This document shows positions 38,007 to 50,332 of a stretch of DNA of 64,000 nt, piece after piece. A model generated the notes under the pieces. That model was not told the DNA's origin. It did not search any database and worked only from the letters and a program-made list of their open reading frames with translations. This DNA comes from Sutcliffiella cohnii (GTDB lineage Bacteria > Bacillota > Bacilli > Bacillales > Bacillaceae_I), in contig NZ_CP018866.1 in the NCBI RefSeq assembly GCF_002250055.1, positions 2,472,501-2,536,500 of the forward strand, written 5' to 3'. Within the stretch, counting starts at the first letter, position 1. Every line of letters starts with the position of its first letter. Both the position numbers and the translations under genes were made by a program.

Positions 38007-41000
38007 TTAGAAAAGTGAAAGCTGGTTTTGGTCTGGTAAACCTTGGAGACAGCCGTGTTTATCTAAATATTCCATAATTGTTTTACTCACTTTTCCACGT
38101 TGCTGAAGATCTTCTTTCGATAAAAACTCTCCAGATTCTCTAGATTTAACAATATTCAATGCCGCGTTAGTTCCTAACCCTGGTATTGAATTGAATGGAG
38201 GAATTAACGTATCCCCTTCAATAATAAATTCTGATGCACTTGATTTATATAAGTCCACTTTTTGGAAAGAAAATCCTCTTTCGCACATTTCTAAAGCTAA
38301 CTCTAAAACGGTTAACAACGATTTTTCTTTCGGTGATGCATCTAACCCTTTAGCATTTATCTCTTCTATAATTTTTTTAATTGCATTAGAGCCTTTTACC
38401 ATAGCATCAACATCAAAATCATCTGCTCTAACTGTAAAATATGCAGCATAATAGAGTAATGGTAAATGAACTTTAAAATAGGCAATACGTACAGCCATTA
38501 ATACATATGCTGCAGCATGCGCCTTCGGGAACATATACTTAATTTTTAAGCATGAGTCGATATACCAACCTGGTACATTGTTTTTAATCATCTCTTCTTT
38601 AAATTCGTCCGTTAAGCCTTTCCCTTTACGTACAGACTCCATTATTTTGAAGGCCATAGATGGGTCTAATCCTTTATAAATGAGGTAAACCATAATATCA
38701 TCACGACAACCGATTACTTCACTTAACGTACAAGTTTGATTATGAATTAACTCTTGTGCATTCCCTAACCAAACGTCCGTTCCATGCGACAACCCCGATA
38801 TTTGGACAAGTTCAGAAAATGTGGATGGCTTCGTATCTTCTAACATTTGACGAACGAATCTCGTACCAAACTCTGGAATCCCTAACGTTCCTGTTTTACA
38901 CATTATTTGCTCTTCTGTTACTCCGAGTGATTCTGTACCACTAAATATTTTCATTACTTCTGGATCGTCAGTAGGTATCGTTTTCGGATCAATACCACTT
39001 AAATCTTGTAACATACGAATGACAGTAGGGTCATCGTGTCCTAGTATGTCCAACTTCAGTAAGTTATCATGAATGGAATGGAAATCAAAATGCGTTGTTT
39101 TCCATTCTGAATTTCGATCGTCTGCTGGGTACTGTATTGGAGAGAAATCATATATGTCCATATAATCTGGTACTACTATAATTCCACCTGGATGCTGTCC
39201 AGTAGTTCGTTTTACCCCAACACAACCAGATGATAGTCGATCAATTTCAGCCCCACGTAATATTAAATTACGATCATTTGCGTAACCTTTTACATATCCG
39301 TAGGCTGTTTTATCAGCTACAGTACCGATAGTTCCGGCACGATATACATACTCTTCTCCGAACAGTACTTTCGTATAGTTATGAGCTATTGGCTGATATT
39401 CACCAGAAAAGTTTAGATCGATATCAGGAACTTTATCTCCTTTAAATCCTAAGAAAGTTTCAAACGGGATGTCATGGCCGTCCTTCTTATAAGCAGCTCC
39501 ACACTTCGGACAGTCTTTGTTTGGTAAATCAAAACCTGAACCTACAGAACCATCATCAAAAAATTCAGAGTGCTTACATGCGGGACAAACGTAATGTGGT
39601 GGTAGTGGATTTACCTCTGTAATTTCTGTCATTGTTGCAACGAATGAAGAACCTACAGATCCACGTGAACCTACTAGATATCCGTCATCTAACGACTTTT
39701 TTACGAGTTTATGAGAAATTAAATAGATAACGGCAAAACCGTGACCGATAATACTTTTTAACTCTTTCTCAATTCTTTTCTCTACAATTTCAGGAAGCTC
39801 ATCTCCATATATGCTTCGAGCCATATTATAACTCATGTTACGTATTTCATCATCTGCCCCTTCTATTTTAGGGGTATATAGATCATCTTTTATCGGTTTT
39901 ATTTCATCTATCATATCAGCAATTTTTTGCGTATTCGTTACGACAATTTCCTTTGCTTTTTCTTCTCCGAGAAAAGAGAAAAGCTCAATCATTTCATCAG
40001 TCGTTCTAAAGTGAACATCTGGTAGCCTGTGACGATTTAACGGGTTCGCACCTGCTTGAGAGCGGACTAAAATTTCACGATGTATTTTGTCCACTTCATT
40101 TAAATAATGTACATTTCCAGTTGCAACTACCGGTAACCCTTTTTTCTCCCCTAGTTTTACGATATTCGTTATAATTTCCTTTAAGGAATTCTCATCTTTT
40201 ACAAGTTCTAATTCTAACAAATGTGCATAGTTAGGTGGAGGTTGTACTTCTATATAATCATAGAAGTCTGCAATTTCTTCTACCTCATCCGGAGTCTTTT
40301 GCATCATCCCTTCAAATACTTCACCTTTGTCGCAAGCAGTTCCCACAAGTATACCTTCACGATACTTCTCCAATACTGATCTCGGAATTCTTGGGACACG
40401 GAAAAAGTATTCTATATGAGAAATAGAAACTAATTTAAACAAGTTTTTTAAGCCTATATCATTTTGTGCTAAAAGTGTTATATGAGAAGGTCTAGCACGT
40501 TGATATGCATTGGATTTACCGCTATTATCATTTAACTCGTCGTGGAATGTAATTCCTTTTTCATTCGCATCCTTTAGCATTTTTACTAGTAAGTAACCAG
40601 TTGCTTCAGCGTCATAAATCGCGCGGTGATGCTGTGTGAGTTCTATATCAAACTTTTTACATAGTGTATTTAATCGGTGATTTTTCATCTCAGGATATAG
40701 TAGTCTTCCAAGCTCTAACGTATCTATAACTGGATTTTTTGACTTTCCTAAACCAATTCGTTGGAATCCAATATTTAAAAAGCCCATATCAAAGCTAGCG
40801 TTGTGGGCTACTAATATATCATTACCGATCCAATCATAAAAGTTTCTTAATACTTCCTCTATTTCCGGCGCATCGCGAACCATATCATCTGTAATACCAG
40901 TAAGGTCAATCGTTGTAGCAGATAATGGATGGTGTGGGTTAGCAAATGATTCAAAGCGGTCTATAATTTCGCCACCCTTTATTTTTACAGCAGCTAATTC

Positions 41001-42320
41001 AATAATTTTGTCATACATTGCAGAAAGGCCTGTTGTTTCTACGTCAAATACAATATAAGTTTCTTCGGCCAATTCTCGATGAGCAGAGTTATAAGCAATT
41101 GGAACTCCATCATCTACAAGGTTTGCCTCTACTCCATATAAAATCTTAATTCCATTTTTCTTACCAGCTGAATATGCTTCCGGAAAAGATTGCGCTATAC
41201 CGTGGTCTGTTACAGCAATTGCAGGATGCCCCCATCTTTTTGCTTGAGCAACTAATTTAGATACACCTGTTACTGCATCCATTTGACTCATTGGAGTATG
41301 AAGATGTAACTCAACTCTTTTTTCATCAGCAGGGGCGTTATCCTTTCGCTCTTTACCTTGAATTTGATTAATATCAGAAGCCATCATAACAAGATCGCGA
41401 ACGAATGTGTCATTTTGAATACTACCTCTAATTTTAAGCCACATTCCTTTATTGATTGCTTGTAGTAACGGAATATCCTCTTTTCCTTTTGAGAACATTT
41501 TTACTAATATAGAATTAGTATAATCTGTAATTTTTAAAGTTAAAAGTGTTCTACCGCTTCGTAATTCTTTCGTTTCAACATCAAAAACGTAACCTTGTAC
41601 AACCACTTTCCGCTCTTCTTCTGTGATTTCATCTAATGTTTTAAATAATTCATTATCATTTTTAATTTCATAACCAATCATAATTGGTCCTGAAGGAACA
41701 TCTGCAGAATCAGGTTGTGAATCTTTCTTCTGCATTTCTGTTACAGCTGCTAGAGCTTTTTCACTATCTTCTTGCATTTTTTGTTCTTCAAATTGTTTGA
41801 ATTCTTGTTCAGAAAATGAAAGAGTAGTATCTAGCATCATCGTTGGAAATCCGTAAGATTCATAAGTTGAAGTAATAATCGAACTTAGTTTTCTTTTAAC
41901 CGTGATTGCTTCTGCTTCATTTCTTGCAGTTATCGTAATCTTTTGACCTGTTAATGTTGGCAATTGATTTTGTAATAAATTTAATAAAAGCGGAGAAGAC
42001 CCGTCCATTTCTTTTAAAAAGATAGGCCAATATTCTTGAATTAACTTTTCATTTAAATCCCTTTCACGCACAGATATTTGAAACGTTATATCTGCAATAT
42101 GGGAAAAATTTTTGATTAGTGCTGCTTTAAAAATCTCATATATATTTGCAGGAATTAGCTTTTCAAATTCAAAATAAAAGTCCCATTTTTTATCTATTTT
42201 GTTTACAACTAATTTTTCTATTTCCGCATCTTGAAAAAACGTAACAATATCATCGTTTGTTAGCTGTAACTGCTGGAGGAGAAGACGGAATCTCTCTTTT
42301 CTTTCTTGTGATTGTGACAT
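38007..42320 (-). CDS. polC: DNA polymerase III alpha subunit, PolC type
   Basis: A 1437-residue replicative polymerase of gram-positive bacteria. Domain order: N-terminal domains and an OB fold (about 230-310), PHP part 1 (about 330-415), inserted 3'-5' exonuclease (about 420-590, DVETTGLS and [10 protein letters not shown]), PHP part 2, then the polymerase with a zinc knuckle ([20 protein letters not shown], about 905-945) and [12 protein letters not shown] (about 967). The helix-hairpin-helix near the C-terminus has [11 protein letters not shown]. Length matches B. subtilis (1437). Its leader is unusually structured and proS, its usual upstream neighbour, is missing. Confidence 0.98.
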   Translation of the reverse strand: MSQSQERKERFRLLLQQLQLTNDDIVTFFQDAEIEKLVVNKIDKKWDFYFEFEKLIPANIYEIFKAALIKNFSHIADITFQISVRERDLNEKLIQEYWPIFLKEMDGSSPLLLNLLQNQLPTLTGQKITITARNEAEAITVKRKLSSIITSTYESYGFPTMMLDTTLSFSEQEFKQFEEQKMQEDSEKALAAVTEMQKKDSQPDSADVPSGPIMIGYEIKNDNELFKTLDEITEEERKVVVQGYVFDVETKELRSGRTLLTLKITDYTNSILVKMFSKGKEDIPLLQAINKGMWLKIRGSIQNDTFVRDLVMMASDINQIQGKERKDNAPADEKRVELHLHTPMSQMDAVTGVSKLVAQAKRWGHPAIAVTDHGIAQSFPEAYSAGKKNGIKILYGVEANLVDDGVPIAYNSAHRELAEETYIVFDVETTGLSAMYDKIIELAAVKIKGGEIIDRFESFANPHHPLSATTIDLTGITDDMVRDAPEIEEVLRNFYDWIGNDILVAHNASFDMGFLNIGFQRIGLGKSKNPVIDTLELGRLLYPEMKNHRLNTLCKKFDIELTQHHRAIYDAEATGYLLVKMLKDANEKGITFHDELNDNSGKSNAYQRARPSHITLLAQNDIGLKNLFKLVSISHIEYFFRVPRIPRSVLEKYREGILVGTACDKGEVFEGMMQKTPDEVEEIADFYDYIEVQPPPNYAHLLELELVKDENSLKEIITNIVKLGEKKGLPVVATGNVHYLNEVDKIHREILVRSQAGANPLNRHRLPDVHFRTTDEMIELFSFLGEEKAKEIVVTNTQKIADMIDEIKPIKDDLYTPKIEGADDEIRNMSYNMARSIYGDELPEIVEKRIEKELKSIIGHGFAVIYLISHKLVKKSLDDGYLVGSRGSVGSSFVATMTEITEVNPLPPHYVCPACKHSEFFDDGSVGSGFDLPNKDCPKCGAAYKKDGHDIPFETFLGFKGDKVPDIDLNFSGEYQPIAHNYTKVLFGEEYVYRAGTIGTVADKTAYGYVKGYANDRNLILRGAEIDRLSSGCVGVKRTTGQHPGGIIVVPDYMDIYDFSPIQYPADDRNSEWKTTHFDFHSIHDNLLKLDILGHDDPTVIRMLQDLSGIDPKTIPTDDPEVMKIFSGTESLGVTEEQIMCKTGTLGIPEFGTRFVRQMLEDTKPSTFSELVQISGLSHGTDVWLGNAQELIHNQTCTLSEVIGCRDDIMVYLIYKGLDPSMAFKIMESVRKGKGLTDEFKEEMIKNNVPGWYIDSCLKIKYMFPKAHAAAYVLMAVRIAYFKVHLPLLYYAAYFTVRADDFDVDAMVKGSNAIKKIIEEINAKGLDASPKEKSLLTVLELALEMCERGFSFQKVDLYKSSASEFIIEGDTLIPPFNSIPGLGTNAALNIVKSRESGEFLSKEDLQQRGKVSKTIMEYLDKHGCLQGLPDQNQLSLF

Positions 42321-42372
42321 TTTCTCCTATCTCCTTTCTTCCCTTTGTTCAAATAACTTTCAAACCCTTATC

Positions 42373-42467
42373 AAAAAAATAACTCATAACATGGATTTAC
42401 CGTCTAACAGCATGTATCGTTAAATGGTCTTCCCCCATTATTATGAGTTATATATAGTCTAGACGGT
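42373..42467 (-). other. Candidate structured leader RNA / attenuator upstream of polC
   Basis: Two perfect helices are possible in the minus-strand transcript. Helix A pairs ACCGTCTA (42467-42460) with TAGACGGT (42406-42399). Helix B pairs ATAACTCATAA (42451-42441) with TTATGAGTTAT (42389-42379) and is followed directly by a U-run (42379-42373). The order is A-B-A'-B', so they are mutually exclusive or form a pseudoknot. A small AATGG/CCATT hairpin lies between B and A'. Helix B plus the U-run resembles a terminator. I see no T-box consensus or riboswitch I recognise. Confidence 0.6.
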
Positions 42468-42493
42468 GTTGATGATTCGACTAATAGATATAT

Positions 42494-42522
42494 ATTGTAT
42501 TAAAAAACTAAAAAAATGTCGA
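42494..42522 (-). promoter_or_regulatory. polC promoter
   Basis: The minus strand reads -35 TCGACA (42522-42517), a 17-base spacer, and -10 TACAAT (42499-42494). It would start transcription near 42487, giving a 5' leader of about 165 bases that contains the interleaved helices. Confidence 0.65.
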
Positions 42523-42685
42523 ATTTCACGAAAACTAGTTGTCCCATTTATTGTACACTATTTTAGCTATGTTGAACTAATATTTTATCGAAACTTCTTC
42601 CACTTTACTAGTTTTTCGCCAAATTACAGCAATTTTTTCATCCGGAATACGAATTTTTTTGTCTTATAGACTTAATCAACAACAA

Positions 42686-42716
42686 GAAAGAACTTGCATC
42701 TAAAAAAGATGCAAGT
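42686..42716 (-). terminator. Intrinsic terminator of the rseP operon
   Basis: ACTTGCATCT and AGATGCAAGT pair perfectly around TTTTT on the minus strand, followed by TCTTTCTTG. It lies 15 bases past the rseP stop, so rseP and polC are not one transcript. Confidence 0.85.
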
Positions 42717-42731
42717 ATCTTGTTAATCATT

Positions 42732-43991
42732 TTATAAGAAGAATCGTTGAATATCATTCCAAGTCACGACAAGCATTAGTAGCATTAATAGTGCAAATCC
42801 AATTAAGTGTACTAAACCTTCTTTATGTCGATCAATTGGCTTTCCTCTAACAGCTTCTACCGCGAAAAACATTAACCTTCCACCGTCTAGTGCAGGAATA
42901 GGTAATAAGTTAATAATACCAAGGTTAATACTTAATACAGCCGCCCATCTCATTAATAAAAAGATACCAGACTCTGCGACAACTTCTGTAGATTTATATA
43001 TACCAACAGGTCCGGAGAGCATATCGATTGAAAATTGCCCTGTAACTAATTTTCCTACACCGATAATAATTTCTTTCGTCCACGTATACGTCTCAACTCC
43101 TGCTCTAGGAATTGCTGTTACAATCGATTTTTCCATCGGCATGTATACACCGATAATACCTCTAGTTTCACCATCTACTTCATCAGCTTTTGGTGTTACA
43201 GGAATATTCATAGATTGCCCGTTACGTTCAATATGGAATAATAATTCTTCACTAGGGCTAGCCTGAATGATCGCGACTATCTCTTCCCATGTAGAAACTG
43301 TTGTGTCATTAATAGCAATAACAGTATCGTCCTTTTGGAAACCTGCAGCTAACGCAGGTCCATCTGGTGTTAAATCCCCTAACTTCGCCTCGTTCACAGG
43401 ATAGCCATGGACAATACCGAGAAAAGCAAAAATGATAAATGCTAAAACGAAGTTCATCATTGGACCAGCAAAAATAGCCATTGTACGTTGCCATAATGTT
43501 TTTGATGCAAACTGACGTTTATAAGGAGCAATTTGCACTTCTTGTCCGTCAACAATAAAATACGATTCATCACTAACTTTATACAAGGTTAATGTTTCTT
43601 CATCACTAAGCTCGTAACCTTTAATAATCATTTCATGCTCAAGATCTGCATGTTCGACTTCTATTATTTTTGCATCTGGATATTTATCTTTATTGTTAAT
43701 AACAACTTTATTAACTTCACCCTGCTCATTAAATAAGAGGCCAACGTGATATCCAGCCTTTACATCAATCATTTCTGGGTCTTCCCCAGCCATTCTAACA
43801 AAACCACCAATCGGTAATAAACGGATCGTATAAACGGTTTCGTTTTTCTTAAAAGAAAACACTTTTGGTCCAAATCCTATAGCAAACTCTCTACATAAAA
43901 TACCTGCACGTTTCGCAAATATTAAATGTCCCCATTCATGAACAAAAACTAACACTCCAAAAATAATAATAAAAGAAATAACTGTTTCCAC
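42732..43991 (-). CDS. rseP: Site-2 intramembrane metalloprotease RseP/RasP
   Basis: A protein of about 419 residues that cleaves membrane proteins such as anti-sigma factors and signal peptides. It has HEWGH (HExxH) in the first transmembrane helix, a PDZ domain (about 190-290), and the second-metal motif LPIPALDGGR near residue 365. Four transmembrane segments are visible. The GTG at 43991 is six bases after TGAGG, while the GTG at 44003 has no Shine-Dalgarno. It follows dxr closely. proS should come next but is absent. Confidence 0.95.
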   Translation of the reverse strand: METVISFIIIFGVLVFVHEWGHLIFAKRAGILCREFAIGFGPKVFSFKKNETVYTIRLLPIGGFVRMAGEDPEMIDVKAGYHVGLLFNEQGEVNKVVINNKDKYPDAKIIEVEHADLEHEMIIKGYELSDEETLTLYKVSDESYFIVDGQEVQIAPYKRQFASKTLWQRTMAIFAGPMMNFVLAFIIFAFLGIVHGYPVNEAKLGDLTPDGPALAAGFQKDDTVIAINDTTVSTWEEIVAIIQASPSEELLFHIERNGQSMNIPVTPKADEVDGETRGIIGVYMPMEKSIVTAIPRAGVETYTWTKEIIIGVGKLVTGQFSIDMLSGPVGIYKSTEVVAESGIFLLMRWAAVLSINLGIINLLPIPALDGGRLMFFAVEAVRGKPIDRHKEGLVHLIGFALLMLLMLVVTWNDIQRFFL

Positions 43992-44006
43992 GTGGTTCCT
44001 CACCTC

Positions 44007-45161
44007 TTATTCAAATAGTGAACGAACAAACTCCCTAGTTTCTTTATCAACGTCTTGAATAGTTGGTAAATCTGGGTTTTGTAAAACTTGATGTCTGTTC
44101 ATAGCTTGTGCAATGAAACTTTCAATCGTTAAAAAGTCAATTTGTTTATTCAAAAATGCAGATACAGCTATTTCATTTGCTGCATTTAATACGGTAGGTA
44201 AAGTACCACCTATCTTTCCAGCTTCAAACGCAAATTGTAAACAACGATATCGCTCAAAATTAGCTTGTTCAAAATGCAGCCGTCCAATATCGGCCAAACT
44301 TAATCGATTACCAGCTTCGTATGGAAGTCTATCTGGATAGGTTAAAGCGTAGCGTATAGGTACCCTCATATCTGGGGTGCCTAGTTGCGCAATAATACTT
44401 GTATCATGGAATTCTACCATTGAATGAATAATGCTTTCTCTATGTAGAAGAACATTTATGCGGTCATACGGAATGTTAAATAACCAGTGAGCCTCAATTA
44501 CCTCTAATCCCTTATTCATCATCGTGGCAGAATCTATCGTTATTTTAGCTCCCATCGACCAGTTTGGGTGTTGTAAAGCTTCATCAACCGTAACTCCGAC
44601 TAACTGCTCTCTCGTTTTATCACGGAAGCTTCCACCAGAGGCTGTAATGATTAAAGAATGTATATTTTTTTCTCGCTCACCTTGTAAACATTGAAAAATT
44701 GCGGAATGTTCACTATCCACAGGAAGGATGTCCACATCATTTTTCTTTGCAGCCTCCATTACGAGGTGTCCTGCAGTAACTAAAGTTTCTTTATTTGCTA
44801 ATGCAATGGTTTTTTTACATTCTATTGCTTGTAATGTTGGTATTAAACCTACGCTTCCGACCACAGCATTAACTAATATATCAGCTTCTTGTATCGTTGC
44901 TACCGCTAGGTTTCCTTCTTCTCCATACAAAATTTCTACATGCTGGGAAGAAGAGGTTTTTGTTTTTAATTCTTTCCACGCATCCATATCATTAACAGAT
45001 ACTAGTTTTGGTGAAAATTCTTTAATAATTTCTATAGCCATTTGTACATTCGTTCCGACACTAAAAGCTATCAGTTCAAAATGTTCTGGATGTTGTCGAA
45101 TGACATCCAATGTTTGGGTACCGATAGAACCTGATGCACCCAATAAACTAATTCGTTTCAC
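44007..45161 (-). CDS. dxr: 1-deoxy-D-xylulose-5-phosphate reductoisomerase
   Basis: A 384-residue enzyme for the second step of the non-mevalonate isoprenoid pathway. The NADPH site is [11 protein letters not shown]. The metal-binding and catalytic block reads [13 protein letters not shown] (about 150), followed by [11 protein letters not shown] and [13 protein letters not shown]. The start is GTG at 45161 behind AGAGAGGAG. It supplies isoprenyl units for undecaprenyl phosphate, together with uppS nearby. Confidence 0.97.
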   Translation of the reverse strand: MKRISLLGASGSIGTQTLDVIRQHPEHFELIAFSVGTNVQMAIEIIKEFSPKLVSVNDMDAWKELKTKTSSSQHVEILYGEEGNLAVATIQEADILVNAVVGSVGLIPTLQAIECKKTIALANKETLVTAGHLVMEAAKKNDVDILPVDSEHSAIFQCLQGEREKNIHSLIITASGGSFRDKTREQLVGVTVDEALQHPNWSMGAKITIDSATMMNKGLEVIEAHWLFNIPYDRINVLLHRESIIHSMVEFHDTSIIAQLGTPDMRVPIRYALTYPDRLPYEAGNRLSLADIGRLHFEQANFERYRCLQFAFEAGKIGGTLPTVLNAANEIAVSAFLNKQIDFLTIESFIAQAMNRHQVLQNPDLPTIQDVDKETREFVRSLFE

Positions 45162-45320
45162 TTTTGTGAACTCCTCTCTCTCTTTAAAACATGAAAGGTA
45201 ATAATAGAATAGAAAATAAGCTCCGCAATAGTTAGACCTTCTTGTCCGTTTCTTCCGTTACAAACAAAAATCTTTACACTATGTGTGTGGGCATGGTCCA
45301 ATTTTTTACTTACATGATGT

Positions 45321-46112
45321 CTACGCTAAAAATCTATGTAAAAAATGGAGAATAGGAAGGATGAATAGTAGACTATCGAACCTGTCTAAAATTCCACCAT
45401 GGCCAGGTAATAAACTTCCTGAATCTTTCACGTCGTAATGTCTCTTTAAACCAGATTCTACCAAATCCCCAATTTGTCCAAAAATGGACAGTAATATAGC
45501 TAAAATTATGATAACGACAAGGGGTTCATCAAAATTTACTAGAAAGTAAAAACCTGTAGCTACTATTACCGCACAAAAAATCCCACCTAAAGAACCTTCT
45601 ATCGTTTTATTTGGACTTATTTCTGGCCATAATTTATTTTTACCAATTGATCTCCCAATAAAATAAGCTCCTGAATCCGTAGTCCAAATAACAAATAAAG
45701 CAAAAATTAGATAGATAATGCCTAGTTCTCTTGTCTCAATTAAATAATAAAATCCAAGACCAACATAAATAATAGATAACAAACTAAATCCTACATCATC
45801 GAATGAAAATTTATTTTTTGTAATGACTGTATACGTCAGAAATAGTAATACCGCAATCAAAACTAATTCGAGTTTAGATAACTTGATGTATTCATGCAGT
45901 TGGAAACTGCTCGGTATTAATAAAAACCATAAAAGTAAAAGACTTATTATTCCTGGTACACTAGTCAGACCTATTTTTTTCATACGAAATGCTTCAAATA
46001 AACCGACTGTTGCCATTAAATATACTAGAATCACAAAAGGAAGGCCACCATATATTGCGATCGGTAAAAAAATAGCACCAGCTACTATTGCTGTAATAAT
46101 CCGTTGTTTCAT
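45321..46112 (-). CDS. cdsA: Phosphatidate cytidylyltransferase
   Basis: A 263-residue integral membrane enzyme making CDP-diacylglycerol. There are about seven hydrophobic segments, and the C-terminal family signature reads DSGSLLPGHGGILDRFDSLL, with key S-G-H-G-G-D-R-D. The ATG at 46112 follows GAAGGTG at eight bases. It follows uppS by 18 bases; dxr comes after a 159-base gap in which I see no terminator. Confidence 0.96.
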   Translation of the reverse strand: MKQRIITAIVAGAIFLPIAIYGGLPFVILVYLMATVGLFEAFRMKKIGLTSVPGIISLLLLWFLLIPSSFQLHEYIKLSKLELVLIAVLLFLTYTVITKNKFSFDDVGFSLLSIIYVGLGFYYLIETRELGIIYLIFALFVIWTTDSGAYFIGRSIGKNKLWPEISPNKTIEGSLGGIFCAVIVATGFYFLVNFDEPLVVIIILAILLSIFGQIGDLVESGLKRHYDVKDSGSLLPGHGGILDRFDSLLFILPILHFLHRFLA

Positions 46113-46130
46113 TTTATGTTCCACACCTTC

Positions 46131-46901
46131 TTATATACCACCAAATCTTCTTCCTCGTTTCTGAAAAGTGGCAATTGCTCTATATAACTCTTGTTCACTG
46201 AAATCTGGCCATAATACATCTGAAAAATAAAACTCTGTATATGCTAGCTGCCATAACATAAAATTGCTCAATCTTAATTCTCCACTTGTTCGAATAAGCA
46301 AATCAGGATCAGGGAGTGCATGACTATATAAGTAACCGCTAAACAAACTCTCGTTTATTTCAGATTCTATTATTTTTCCATTTTTAACATCATCCACTAT
46401 GTTTCGGACTGCATGAACTATTTCATCTCGACTACCATAGTTTAATGCAAAATTTAATGTGAGTCCCGTATTATGCTTTGTTTCTTCGATTGCCTTATCC
46501 ACAGCATTAAGTGTATGATTCGGAATGGCATCTCTGTTTCCCATCAATTGAACTTTTACATTTTTTTCTACCAATTCTGGAAGAAAAGTACTTAAAAACT
46601 CTTCTGGTAATTTCATTAAATATTCAACTTCCATTTTAGGGCGTTTCCAATTTTCAGTTGAAAATGCATACATCGTTAATGCTTTTACCCCTAGCTCATT
46701 AGCACAAATTGTAATCTTCCGTACCGTTTTCATTCCTTCATGATGGCCCGCAATTCTAGGTAATGCTCTTTTTTGAGCCCACCTACCATTACCATCCATA
46801 ATAATAGCAATATGTTCTGGTACAGGCATTTGAAGAATATCTTCTTTGCTATAATTTCCAGAGGGTTCTTTGCCTCTCCATTGTTGTATTTTTTTCAGCA
46901 T
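46131..46901 (-). CDS. uppS: Undecaprenyl diphosphate synthase
   Basis: A 256-residue cis-prenyltransferase producing the C55 lipid carrier of cell-wall synthesis. It has IIMDGNGRWAQKR (about 38-50, with the Mg-binding aspartate), AFSTENWKRP and DLLIRTSGELRLSNF. The ATG at 46901 is behind GGAGGA; the longer frame to 46931 lacks a site. Confidence 0.97.
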   Translation of the reverse strand: MLKKIQQWRGKEPSGNYSKEDILQMPVPEHIAIIMDGNGRWAQKRALPRIAGHHEGMKTVRKITICANELGVKALTMYAFSTENWKRPKMEVEYLMKLPEEFLSTFLPELVEKNVKVQLMGNRDAIPNHTLNAVDKAIEETKHNTGLTLNFALNYGSRDEIVHAVRNIVDDVKNGKIIESEINESLFSGYLYSHALPDPDLLIRTSGELRLSNFMLWQLAYTEFYFSDVLWPDFSEQELYRAIATFQKRGRRFGGI

Positions 46902-46978
46902 AAAAATCCTCCAATGAGATAAATAAATCAAGAGTTTTTTTGTTTTTACTCTTCATTCTATTTATAGTAACAGTATTA

Positions 46979-47011
46979 ACAAAAAAACCCCCTGTAATCA
47001 TTAGAGGGTCT
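46979..47011 (-). terminator. Intrinsic terminator of pyrH-frr
   Basis: ACCCTCT and AGGGGGT pair (one G-U) around a 9-base loop and are followed by TTTTTTTG on the minus strand. Confidence 0.85.
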
Positions 47012-47042
47012 TTTTACTTCTTCTATTTTACAACTAATTAGC

Positions 47043-47600
47043 TTATACTTCCATTATTTCTTGTTCTTTTTCTTTAGTTAATTTATCAATTTTTGCCACA
47101 TGGTCATCTGTTAGCTTTTGAATGTCTTCTGTGAAGCTACGTAATTCATCCTCCGTAATATCTCCACTTTTCTCTAGCTTCTTAAGGTCATCATTACCGT
47201 CACGACGGATGTTACGGATACCTACTTTCGCTTCTTCTGCATATTTTTTGACTACTTTTGTTAAATCTTTACGTCTTTCTTCTGTTAAAGCAGGAATAGA
47301 AATACGAAGTACAGAACCGTCATTTGTAGGATTTAAACCTAAGTCTGATTTCATTATTGCTTTTTCAATATCTCCAATAGAAGACTTATCATATGGTTGA
47401 ATTACTAATAATCTAGCTTCAGGAACGTTTATAGAAGCTAGTTGATTAACAGGTGTAGGTGCACCGTAGTAATCTACTGTAATTTTATCTAAAAGATTTG
47501 CACTAGCACGTCCAGCACGAACACTTGCTAGCTCTCGCGAATAAGCTGCAATTGCCTTTTCCATTTTTTCTTTTACTGAAGAAATTACTTGTTTACTCAT
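47043..47600 (-). CDS. frr: Ribosome recycling factor
   Basis: A 185-residue, tRNA-shaped factor that splits post-termination ribosomes with EF-G. It shows [32 protein letters not shown] residues, [25 protein letters not shown], and the usual length. The start follows the pyrH stop by one base, so the genes are co-transcribed. Confidence 0.98.
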   Translation of the reverse strand: MSKQVISSVKEKMEKAIAAYSRELASVRAGRASANLLDKITVDYYGAPTPVNQLASINVPEARLLVIQPYDKSSIGDIEKAIMKSDLGLNPTNDGSVLRISIPALTEERRKDLTKVVKKYAEEAKVGIRNIRRDGNDDLKKLEKSGDITEDELRSFTEDIQKLTDDHVAKIDKLTKEKEQEIMEV

Positions 47601-47601
47601 G

Positions 47602-48324
47602 TTATTTCCCCCTCACTATTGTACCAATATTTTCACCTAATACTGCTCGTTTAATATTTCCTTCTTCCATAATAGAGAAGACGATGATTGGAATATCATT
47701 GTCCATACATAATGATGATGCAGTAGAATCCATAACTGCTAAACCTTCACGTAAAACATCTAAATAAGATAATGTTTCATATTTAGTTGCTGTAGCATCA
47801 ATTGTTGGATCTGCACTATATACACCATCAACATTGTTTTTAGCCATTAGAATAACATCCGCTTCTATTTCCGCTGCACGTAATGCTGCCGTTGTATCAG
47901 TAGAAAAGTATGGATTCCCAGTACCTGCTGCAAAAATTACTACTCTTTTCTTTTCTAAATGACGAATTGCTTTTCTTCTTATGTAAGGTTCCGCTACTTG
48001 TCTCATTTCAATTGAGGTTTGTACTCTCGTTTCAACCCCAAATGTTTCCAAGCTGTCTTGTAATGCTAATGAGTTCATCACAGTTGCTAGCATGCCCATG
48101 TAATCAGCCGTAGCACGATCCATGCCCATTTCGCTACCAACTTTTCCTCTCCAAATGTTTCCACCACCAACAACTACAGCAACTTCAACACCTAGTTCAG
48201 CTAATTCTTTAACTTGACTAGTTACAGATTTGATGACAGTTGGATTAATTCCAAACCCTTGATCACCTGCAAGAGCTTCTCCACTTAACTTTAATACGAC
48301 GCGTTTATATTTTGCTTGAGCCAT
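47602..48324 (-). CDS. pyrH: UMP kinase
   Basis: A 240-residue amino-acid-kinase-fold enzyme phosphorylating UMP. Motifs are [43 protein letters not shown] and [12 protein letters not shown]. The ATG at 48324 has GGAGG six bases upstream; the frame to 48336 does not. It lies between the tsf terminator and frr, so its promoter should be within 48325-48398. Confidence 0.97.
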   Translation of the reverse strand: MAQAKYKRVVLKLSGEALAGDQGFGINPTVIKSVTSQVKELAELGVEVAVVVGGGNIWRGKVGSEMGMDRATADYMGMLATVMNSLALQDSLETFGVETRVQTSIEMRQVAEPYIRRKAIRHLEKKRVVIFAAGTGNPYFSTDTTAALRAAEIEADVILMAKNNVDGVYSADPTIDATATKYETLSYLDVLREGLAVMDSTASSLCMDNDIPIIVFSIMEEGNIKRAVLGENIGTIVRGK

Positions 48325-48396
48325 TTTTACCTCCACTTTAATAAAAGGATATTGTTAATAGATAGTCTTCCCATAAATAAATAGGAAAAGTATTTC

Positions 48397-48426
48397 TTAA
48401 AAAAGGGAACACATGGAGTGTTCCCT
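48397..48426 (-). terminator. Intrinsic terminator of rpsB-tsf
   Basis: AGGGAACAC and GTGTTCCCT form a perfect stem with a 5-base loop and are followed by TTTTTTAAG on the minus strand. Confidence 0.9.
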
Positions 48427-48444
48427 ATATAAACATTGTTCCTC

Positions 48445-49326
48445 TTATTTTTTAACTTGGCTCATTACTTCTTCAGCAAAGTTATCTTGACGTTTTTCGA
48501 TACCTTCTCCAACCTCATAACGTACAAATGATTTTACTGTACCTCCAACACTCTTTACAAAATCACGTACTTTTTGATCTGGGTTTTTAACGAAAGGCTG
48601 ATCAAGTAGGCAAATATCTTGGAAATATTTGCTAAGGCGACCTTCTACCATTTTCGCAACGATATTTTCTGGTTTACCTTCATTTAATGCTTGTTGAGTT
48701 AAAATTTCACGCTCACGTTCAGTTTCTTCTGCAGAAACTTCGTCACGAGAAACATATTTAGGGTTGATTGCCGCGATATGCATTGCAACGTCTTTAGCTG
48801 CTGCTTCATCAGTTGTACCTTCTAATACAGTTAATACACCGATACGTCCACCCATGTGTAAGTAAGAACCAAAAGAATCAGCATCATTTTTAGTAACTAC
48901 TACGAAACGACGTAACGTAAGTTTCTCACCAATTTTTGCAATTGCACTATTAATATGAGCTTCAACAGTGTTGCCATTGTCCATTGTTGCAGTTAAAGCT
49001 TCTTCAACTGTAGCTGGTTTATTCGCAAGTAGGAATTGACCTAGCTCACCAATTAATGTTTTGAAACCTTCGTTTTTTGCAACGAAATCAGTTTCAGAGT
49101 TCACCTCTAAAATAACTGCTTCATTTCCGTTTGTCACAACTGCAGTTAAACCTTCAGCAGCGATACGATCAGCTTTTTTAGCAGCTTTCGCAATACCTTT
49201 TTCACGTAAGTAATCAATAGCTTGGTCCATATCACCATTTGTTTCAGTTAGTGCTTTTTTACAATCCATCATTCCAGCACCTGTTTTTTCACGTAATTCT
49301 TTTACCATTTGAGCAGTAATTGCCAT
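48445..49326 (-). CDS. tsf: Translation elongation factor Ts
   Basis: A 293-residue nucleotide-exchange factor for EF-Tu. It has the N-terminal [19 protein letters not shown], the TDFVAKN motif contacting EF-Tu (about 80-86), and the C-terminal helical module. The ATG at 49326 has AAGGAGG upstream. A strong hairpin lies between rpsB and tsf, so tsf is expressed by partial readthrough or its own promoter. Confidence 0.98.
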   Translation of the reverse strand: MAITAQMVKELREKTGAGMMDCKKALTETNGDMDQAIDYLREKGIAKAAKKADRIAAEGLTAVVTNGNEAVILEVNSETDFVAKNEGFKTLIGELGQFLLANKPATVEEALTATMDNGNTVEAHINSAIAKIGEKLTLRRFVVVTKNDADSFGSYLHMGGRIGVLTVLEGTTDEAAAKDVAMHIAAINPKYVSRDEVSAEETEREREILTQQALNEGKPENIVAKMVEGRLSKYFQDICLLDQPFVKNPDQKVRDFVKSVGGTVKSFVRYEVGEGIEKRQDNFAEEVMSQVKK

Positions 49327-49454
49327 TAGTAAATCCTCCTTCAATTATGTATAAGAGATGGCTTCAACCACCTGCATTGTAACACTAGATTTTTCATTAC
49401 ATATATGTTCCCAAAGAATAGTATGCCATACGAATGTTCTTTGAAACAATTTTT

Positions 49455-49499
49455 TTCAAAAAAAGGTGATAAAAGGCTATACCCTCTTATCACCTTTTT
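49455..49499 (-). terminator. Intrinsic terminator of rpsB
   Basis: AAAAAGGTGATAA and TTATCACCTTTTT form a perfect 13-base stem with a GAGGGTATAGCCTT-like loop and run into TTTTGAAAAA on the minus strand. Confidence 0.85.
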
Positions 49500-49508
49500 G
49501 GTTCATCA

Positions 49509-50240
<732 letters not shown>

Positions 50241-50332
50241 TTATCCTCCGCTTATCTCATCTTTGAACAGAACTGAATATTCAGCACCATTGCTCAAATT
50301 AATAAACGTGTGTATTTATAACACCGAGGTTA

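Noticed and set aside
42373..42690. T-box leader for a lost proS
   Set aside because: I could not find the T-box consensus (TGGNACCGCG-type) or a Stem I pattern, so I describe it only as a structured polC leader.
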